Assembly: GCA_964343975.1 (NCBI GenBank)
Contig: CAYFLU010000134.1
Location: 1 to 9,175, forward strand
DNA from: SCUN01 sp964343975
Lineage (GTDB): Bacteria > Acidobacteriota > Vicinamibacteria > Vicinamibacterales > SCN-69-37
Reading direction: 5' to 3'
Length of the DNA stretch: 9,175 nucleotides
The notes beneath the pieces are model-generated. The model saw nothing but the letters and a program-made list of their open reading frames with translations. It made no database searches and was not told where the DNA came from. Position numbers and translations under genes: made by a program. Below, in pieces: positions 4,993 to 9,175 of this stretch. Numbering within the stretch: position 1 is the first letter of the stretch; each line of letters begins with the position of its first letter.

Positions 4993-7737
4993 GTGAAGCG
5001 CACATCGAAGTGGTTCTATCCCTTGTTGATTGTCGCGGCGTGCCTGCCGTTCACGGTGATGGCGCAGTCGGCCGCGCAGAAGCCGGCGCCGAAGACGGCT
5101 GCGGCGCCCCCCGCGGCGCCGGTCTCGCCGGCCGGCCCCATCTCGAAGGAGATGCCGTTCTCCGGCCCGGGCTGGCAGGACGCCATCCTGAAGCAGGAAG
5201 GCTACGTGGCGCCGCCGGCGGAGATTGCCGATGTGGTGCTCGCGAAGCGCTACCTGAACGTCACGCTCAACAACCTCAGCGCCGACAAGAAGTGGGCGCT
5301 CACGCAGGTGGGCGACGGCCCGGTGGTGATGAAGACGTTCTCGAAGCCGTTCGACGAACTCGGCGGCGTCTTCATCGACTTCAAGGCGAATCGCCTGCGC
5401 ACGCTCACGATCACGAACGGCGTCGGCATCGACATCATCTCGACGGTGGACGGCACGCGCAAGTCGATCACGCTCCCGGCGGGTACGCGCGTGTCGAACC
5501 CGACGTGGATGCCGGACGGCCGCATCGCGTTCTTCATTCACGGTGAAACCGGCTCGACCATCTGGGCCGCCGACACCACGACGCTCACGCCGAAACAGCT
5601 CACGAAGACGCCGGTGCTCGCCACGCAGTACACGAGCTTTGCGTTCTCGGGGGACGGCAAGCAGCTGTTCGTCGTGATGCCGCCCGATGGCCGCGCGCCG
5701 CGACCGACCGAGCCGGAAGTGCCGACCGGTCCGCGCGTGAAGGTGCTGTCGGGCCAGAAGGAGCAGAACCGCACGTATCCCAGCCTCATGGCGACGCCGT
5801 ACGACTTCGCGCTGCTCGAATGGCACGCGACGGGCCAGCTGGTGTCGATCGATGTGGCGACCGGCGCGGTGAGCAAGATCGGCGCGCCGACGATGATCAC
5901 GGGCGTGAATCCGTCGCCGGACGGCAGCTACGTGCGCGTCACGCGCATGACGAAGCCGTTCTCCTACCTCGTGCCGGTGTCGAGCTTCGGCTCGATCGAC
6001 GAGATCTGGGACAAGTCGGGCAAGGTGCTCACGCAGTTGTCGGAGCGCAAGATCAACCTGGGATCGGCGGCGGCCGATGACCCGGCGGCGGATCCGCCGG
6101 CCGGCGGCCGTGGTGGCGCGAACCAGACGGGCAAGCGCGAAGTGACGTGGCGTGCGGATGGTCAGGGCCTGTCGTACCTCGAGCAGGAGCCGGCGCCGGC
6201 GGGTGATGCGGCGGCGGGCGGCAATGCACGTGGTGGTGGCGCCGGTCGTGGCGCGGCGCCCGCGGGTCGTGGCGGAGCGCAGGGCGGCGGCAACGCGGCC
6301 GCGCAGCGGCCGGACAAGCTCTATCAGTGGATGCCGCCGTTCACGAAGGAGTCGGCCAAGGTCCTCTACGAGAACCCCACGCGCATGACCGGCGTGCGGT
6401 ACTCGGGCGACAACACGATGATCTTCTGGCGCGAGACGCAGGGCCAGAACTCGATCGACTACGCGGTGGATCTCGCGAACGGATCACAGAAGTACACCCT
6501 CGCGCGGTTCCGCACCGATGACCAGCAGGCCAACCCGGGCACGATCGCCGGTGGTGGCGCCGGCGGCCGCGCGGGCGGCGGTGGCGCGGGCCGGGGCGGC
6601 GGTGGCGGCGGCGCGGTGCTGCTGTCGGCCGACAAGAGCTCGGTGTTCTACGAGGGCACGGTGTACGACAAGAACCCGGAGCAGGTGGGGCCAAAGCCGT
6701 TCGTGGATCGCTTCGTGATCAAGACGGGCGAGAAGACGCGCATCTTCGAGGCGAACAACACCAACCAGCACGAAGCGGTGTCGCAGATCCTCGATCCGGA
6801 CGCGAAGTCGTTCCTGATCACGCGCCAGTCGCCGACCGACGTCCCGCAAACGTTCCGTCTCGACAACGGCGCGCGCACGCAGCTCACGAAGAACGTCGAC
6901 ACGGCGGCGGATCTGACGGCGTCCGTGAAGCAGCGCTTCTACGTGACCCGCGCGGACGGCTTCAAGTTCAAGGTCACGGTGACGCTGCCGTCCGGCTACA
7001 AGGAAGGCACGCGGTTGCCCGCACTCTTCTGGTTCTATCCGGCAGAGTTCACGACGCAGGAGGCGTACGACACGCCCGACCGCACGTACAACAAGAACCA
7101 GTTCATCGCGTACAACGCGCGCTCGATGCAGTACTTCGTGCGCCTTGGCTACGCGGTGGTTGAACCCGACACGCCGATCGTCGGGCCGCAGGGGCAGATG
7201 AACAACAACTACGTGAATGACCTGCGCAACGACCTTGCGGCCACGATCGATGAACTCGACCGGCGCGCGCTCGTCGACCGCCAGAAGCTGGCGATCGGCG
7301 GCCACAGCTACGGCGCCTTCTCGACGGTGAACGCGATGGTCAACACGCCGTTCTTCAAGGCCGGCATCGCGGGCGACGGCAACTACAACCGCACGTTCAC
7401 GCCGATGGGCTTCCAGAACGAGCGGCGCATCCTGTGGGACGCGCCGAACGTGTACCTCGACATGTCGCCGTTCCTGCACGCGAACAACCTGACGGGCGCG
7501 CTGCTGATGTACCACAACATGCACGATCAGAACGTCGGCACCGATCCGGACAACTCGATCCGCCTGCTGCACGCCCTGCAGGGTCTCGGCAAGACCGCCG
7601 CGCTCTACATGTATCCGTTCGAAGATCACGGCCAGGTGGCGAAGGAAACCCTCCTCGACAACTGGGCGCGGTGGGCGGCGTGGCTCGACAAGTACGTGAA
7701 GAACCCCGAGCCCCCCAAGAAAGACGAAAAGAAGTAG
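4993..7737 (+). CDS. Exported S9-family (prolyl oligopeptidase; glutamyl-endopeptidase-like) serine peptidase
   Basis: Predicted periplasmic or secreted peptidase of 914 residues. From GTG 4993 the product opens with n-region VKRTSKW, a hydrophobic core and likely cleavage VMA-QS after residue 24; VAAC at 14-17 also fits a lipobox, so lipoprotein anchoring is possible. After an Ala/Pro linker comes a beta-propeller region to about 650, then an alpha/beta-hydrolase domain. Catalytic residues: nucleophile S772 in GGHSYGAF, D845 in HDQNVGT, H879 in EDHGQ, in normal S9 order and spacing. GGHSYGAF, YNRTFTPMGFQNE, MSPFLHANN and the GT.P..S motif resemble the bacterial/plastid glutamyl endopeptidase branch (S9D), which cuts after acidic residues; this sub-assignment is from memory of the motifs. 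Three Gly/Arg/Ala-rich stretches (about 359-376, 400-439, 520-541) enlarge the propeller. It has its own promoter-like site and leads into the zinc-ribbon gene. Confidence 0.92.
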   Translation: MKRTSKWFYPLLIVAACLPFTVMAQSAAQKPAPKTAAAPPAAPVSPAGPISKEMPFSGPGWQDAILKQEGYVAPPAEIADVVLAKRYLNVTLNNLSADKKWALTQVGDGPVVMKTFSKPFDELGGVFIDFKANRLRTLTITNGVGIDIISTVDGTRKSITLPAGTRVSNPTWMPDGRIAFFIHGETGSTIWAADTTTLTPKQLTKTPVLATQYTSFAFSGDGKQLFVVMPPDGRAPRPTEPEVPTGPRVKVLSGQKEQNRTYPSLMATPYDFALLEWHATGQLVSIDVATGAVSKIGAPTMITGVNPSPDGSYVRVTRMTKPFSYLVPVSSFGSIDEIWDKSGKVLTQLSERKINLGSAAADDPAADPPAGGRGGANQTGKREVTWRADGQGLSYLEQEPAPAGDAAAGGNARGGGAGRGAAPAGRGGAQGGGNAAAQRPDKLYQWMPPFTKESAKVLYENPTRMTGVRYSGDNTMIFWRETQGQNSIDYAVDLANGSQKYTLARFRTDDQQANPGTIAGGGAGGRAGGGGAGRGGGGGGAVLLSADKSSVFYEGTVYDKNPEQVGPKPFVDRFVIKTGEKTRIFEANNTNQHEAVSQILDPDAKSFLITRQSPTDVPQTFRLDNGARTQLTKNVDTAADLTASVKQRFYVTRADGFKFKVTVTLPSGYKEGTRLPALFWFYPAEFTTQEAYDTPDRTYNKNQFIAYNARSMQYFVRLGYAVVEPDTPIVGPQGQMNNNYVNDLRNDLAATIDELDRRALVDRQKLAIGGHSYGAFSTVNAMVNTPFFKAGIAGDGNYNRTFTPMGFQNERRILWDAPNVYLDMSPFLHANNLTGALLMYHNMHDQNVGTDPDNSIRLLHALQGLGKTAALYMYPFEDHGQVAKETLLDNWARWAAWLDKYVKNPEPPKKDEKK
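6103..6309 (+). repeat. Low-complexity Gly/Ala/Arg-rich coding segments 1 and 2 of the S9 peptidase
   Basis: Two close segments within the propeller: residues 371-376 (GGRGGA) following an Asp/Ala/Pro run, and residues 400-439, dominated by Gly, Ala and Arg with units such as GRG and GGG. They flank a short propeller-like strand (REVTWRADGQGLSYLEQE). They probably form flexible loops between blades. Confidence 0.7.
6550..6615 (+). repeat. Low-complexity Gly-rich coding segment 3 of the S9 peptidase
   Basis: Residues 520-541 are almost entirely Gly with Ala and two Arg, placed between propeller strands ending ARFRTDDQQ and starting AVLLSADKSSVFYEG. The DNA is runs of GGC and GGT codons. Such a tract is prone to slippage, but the frame is intact. 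Confidence 0.72.
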
Positions 7738-7745
7738 GGCGAGCG

Positions 7746-8378
7746 ATGACGATCCGGACGTATCGCGCGGGGTCTTCGATCGAAGACTACTGCCGCGCCT
7801 GCAAGACCGACCGCATCCACACGGTCATCGTGGCGGATGCGGACGGTCAGCCCATCCGGACGCAGTGCGGCTACTGCCGCAGCGAACACAACTACCGTGG
7901 CGGCCCGCGCATCGACGCGGGCGCCACGGATGCTTCACCGGCCGCCGCGCCGCGCGCGGCGCGCACTGCCGCCGCACGTGAGCCGATGCCGATCGTCACC
8001 GAGCGGGAACGCGCCGCGGAGCCTGTCATGGTCAACGCCACCGAAGATCTGGAATTGCTGATTCGCCGTGTGATCCGCGAGGAGGCGGGCGTCTCTGATG
8101 TGGTGCCCGCCGAGAAGTGGCGCAACGGCACGCTCGTGCTCAAGCCGGGCGCCGAGGGCCTGCAGGAGAAGACCTGGCCCATCGAGACGTTCTTTCACAA
8201 GGTCGTGATGCTGCGGAACCGGCTGCGCACACTCGAGCAGCAGGTGAATGCGTCAGACTTGCCGGAAGACGTGAAAGTGAAGCTTCAGGGATACGTGAGC
8301 GGCTGCTACGGCTCGCTCACGAGCTTCAACGTGCTCTTTGCGGAGGAGGCCGATCAGTTCAAAGGCAGCGGCGACTAG
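7746..8378 (+). CDS. Conserved-looking protein of unknown function: zinc-ribbon-like N-terminus plus helical C-terminal domain
   Basis: 210 residues from ATG 7746, which lies 8 nt after the peptidase stop; the frame is open further upstream inside the peptidase gene but reads as a shadow there. GGGCGAG (7737-7743) gives a partial ribosome site. The N-terminus has two CxxC pairs (C16/C19 and C41/C44) about 21 residues apart, the layout of a small treble-clef or zinc-ribbon fold. An Ala/Arg/Pro-rich linker (about 55-90) follows, then a mostly helical domain (about 97-205) with LIRRVIREE, a middle strand (NGTLVLKPG) and a Leu-rich heptad-like helix (FFHKVVMLRNRLRTLEQQV). No signal peptide, so cytoplasmic. 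The helical domain could mediate oligomerisation. I cannot name a function; the coupling suggests co-expression with the peptidase, not necessarily shared function. Confidence 0.85.
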   Translation: MTIRTYRAGSSIEDYCRACKTDRIHTVIVADADGQPIRTQCGYCRSEHNYRGGPRIDAGATDASPAAAPRAARTAAAREPMPIVTERERAAEPVMVNATEDLELLIRRVIREEAGVSDVVPAEKWRNGTLVLKPGAEGLQEKTWPIETFFHKVVMLRNRLRTLEQQVNASDLPEDVKVKLQGYVSGCYGSLTSFNVLFAEEADQFKGSGD

Positions 8379-8962
8379 CGCTCGTTGCCGTCCCCCGGCG
8401 GGAGCGCGTGTCCCGTCACGTCCAGCCGGATCCGATCGTTCTTCTGAAAACTCTGGCCGTCGAGCTTGACGGCCTCGAACAGCCGGCACTCGGCCAGTTG
8501 GCCGTTCTCGTGGAAGATCACGCCGCTGTTGTCGCGCTTCACCACATCCGACCACACCGTGAAGCTCGCGCAGGGCACGCCCTGAATCGTCGTGTTGTCG
8601 ACCAGCCAGCACAACTTCAACTTGCCGCTCGGATGGAGGGTGGTCATGAACCCGTCGCCTCCGCCGCGACAGGACACGCCGTCGATCGTGGCGGCGCGCG
8701 AGAGAAACACGAACTGGTGAAGCCCCTCGGCTGTGAAGGCGACGACGGAGCCGCCAGGGAGGGCGGCGCCGCGCACGACGGCGTCGTGGCCGAGGGTGCA
8801 ACGGTGGAGGCGGCCGGTGTTCTGGAACCGCCAGACGACGCCCGGCCCGCAGGGGACGTCTTCGATGGTCTGGTCGATGGTGATCGTCGTTTTGGTGAGG
8901 CCGTCGGATTGCGGCGCCGGAGCCGGCAGGGCGAGCCACAACGTCAGAAGCGCACTGAACAT
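8375..8962 (-). CDS. Exported four-repeat, cysteine-containing protein of unknown function
   Basis: 195 residues. The start ATG (8960-8962) is the only possible one, since an in-frame TAG sits at 8984-8986, and it has a good ribosome site (GAGGTGAT, 8966-8973). The N-terminus MFSALLTLWLALPAPAPQ looks like a short signal peptide without a basic n-region. The mature part shows about four degenerate repeats of 30-41 residues on the theme (F/H)xxxG-x-L-x-x-C-x-L...I-x-G-x-x-C, with glycines G50, G80, G113 and G154 and I/V/L-x-G at 63-65, 93-95, 126-128 and 167-169. Six cysteines (38, 55, 98, 118, 131, 159) could form disulfides outside the cytoplasm. The pattern recalls MORN-like beta-hairpin repeats (as in YwqK-type proteins), but the units are longer. 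No catalytic motif is seen. It lies downstream of the DUF4159-like gene on the same strand with an 81-nt gap. Confidence 0.85.
   Translation of the reverse strand: MFSALLTLWLALPAPAPQSDGLTKTTITIDQTIEDVPCGPGVVWRFQNTGRLHRCTLGHDAVVRGAALPGGSVVAFTAEGLHQFVFLSRAATIDGVSCRGGGDGFMTTLHPSGKLKLCWLVDNTTIQGVPCASFTVWSDVVKRDNSGVIFHENGQLAECRLFEAVKLDGQSFQKNDRIRLDVTGHALPPGDGNER
8378..8407 (+). terminator. Possible terminator hairpin at the convergent junction
   Basis: GCGCTC (8378-8383) pairs with GAGCGC (8402-8407), and GCCG (8387-8390) with CGGC (8396-8399) around a 5-nt loop; two G-T wobbles between the stems make it nearly continuous with one bulged base. It begins at the last base of the zinc-ribbon gene's stop codon and lies inside the 3' end of the opposing gene. 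No T-tract follows, so intrinsic termination is uncertain. Confidence 0.35.
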
Positions 8963-8965
8963 CTC

Positions 8966-8993
8966 ATCACCTCGGCCCCTAGGCTACGGGGCC
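8966..8993 (-). promoter_or_regulatory. Leader of the exported repeat-protein gene: ribosome site, -10-like TAGCCT and a small inverted repeat
   Basis: Read on the minus strand, TAGCCT (8981-8986) fits a TAnnnT -10, followed by GAGGTGAT (8966-8973) just before the ATG. GGCCCC/GGGGCC arms (8974-8979 and 8988-8993) surround the -10-like bases with an 8-nt loop. The ribosome site is convincing; the promoter and dyad are tentative. Confidence 0.35.
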
Positions 8994-9043
8994 GCCGGTG
9001 GGGAAGCGTGACGGGCGTGTGAGGCTTCGCTGAAGTCGCGCGC

Positions 9044-9175
9044 TCAGCGCGTGTGGGCGTACACGAGGTAGTTGATCATGAACTTGAACGCCTCGTTCGA
9101 CGGATCGACCAGGTAGAAGCCGCTCCCCGAATACTCCATGTAGTCGCCGATATCCATGTTGTAGTCGATGACCAC
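9044..9175 (-). CDS. C-terminal end of a DUF4159-like protein (5' part outside window)
   Basis: The frame is open on the minus strand from the window edge to TGA at 9044-9046, giving 43 residues that start VVIDYNMDIGDYMEYSG and end FMINYLVYAHTR. The MEYSGSGF, DPSNEAFKF and NYLVYAHT sequences resemble the end of DUF4159-domain proteins as I remember them (a gatase-like fold, often exported, frequent in Acidobacteriota). Only the tail is visible, so catalytic features and length cannot be judged. The repeat-protein gene follows 81 nt downstream on the same strand. Confidence 0.6.
   Translation of the reverse strand: MVIDYNMDIGDYMEYSGSGFYLVDPSNEAFKFMINYLVYAHTR

Noticed and set aside
6103..6615. 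GGC/GGT-rich tracts considered as a DNA tandem repeat or CRISPR-like array
   Set aside because: No fixed-length repeat or spacers; they are in-frame low-complexity codons within one gene.
6484..7629. Minus-strand open frame of 381 codons opposite the S9 peptidase
   Set aside because: Composition is Val/Arg/His-rich and repetitive, as expected opposite high-GC codons; the plus frame carries the catalytic triad.
7434..7745. Upstream extension of the zinc-ribbon protein into the peptidase gene
   Set aside because: The extension reads as an Arg/Ala-rich shadow of the peptidase C-terminus; ATG 7746 begins the recognisable cysteine domain.
8117..9022. Plus-strand open frame of 301 codons spanning the convergent junction
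   Set aside because: It crosses the stop of one real gene and lies opposite another with a proper start, ribosome site and repeats; its own protein shows no motifs.
9039..9051. CGCGCT-C-AGCGCG palindrome at the DUF4159-like stop, considered as a terminator
   Set aside because: The centre is a single base so it cannot form a normal hairpin, and no T-tract follows; likely chance in GC-rich DNA.

Overview
The window is high-GC, densely packed bacterial chromosome with no mobile element, CRISPR array, phage gene, rRNA or tRNA that I can see. The gene set suggests a soil-type Acidobacteriota, perhaps the Vicinamibacteria side, with Gemmatimonadota as the main alternative. It comprises an exported GH127 glycosidase with a discoidin-like tail, a MacB-type ABC pair, an exported S9 peptidase with Gly/Arg-rich inserts, and a DUF4159-like tail. 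This placement is inference from gene content and style, not from a marker gene.

Layout, plus strand: (1) 1-2403, the 3' part of an exported GH127 (DUF1680) beta-L-arabinofuranosidase-type enzyme with all catalytic and zinc residues and a C-terminal F5/8C-like domain. (2) 2428-2730, a small, very basic single-pass membrane protein of unknown function. (3) 2755-3468 and 3465-4898, a MacB/LolD-type ATPase and its FtsX/MacB permease, overlapping by ATGA. (4) 4993-7737, an exported prolyl-oligopeptidase-family (S9, glutamyl-endopeptidase-like) peptidase with its own extended -10 element and strong Shine-Dalgarno. (5) 7746-8378, a small protein of unknown function with a CxxC...CxxC zinc-ribbon-like head and a helical C-terminal domain, 8 nt behind the peptidase.

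Minus strand: (6) 8375-8962, an exported cysteine-containing repeat protein converging on gene 5 so that both stop codons share one CTAG. (7) 9044-9175, the C-terminal 43 residues of a DUF4159-like protein reading in from the right edge.

The ABC pair clearly works as a unit. The peptidase and the zinc-ribbon gene are probably co-transcribed. Nothing ties the glycosidase to the ABC transporter beyond adjacency. I do not see a convincing new multi-gene system. The most unusual items are the four-repeat exported cysteine protein, the zinc-ribbon protein coupled to the peptidase, the Gly/Arg-rich inserts recurring in two neighbouring exported or membrane proteins, and a 10-nt promoter-like element shared by the ATPase and peptidase genes.
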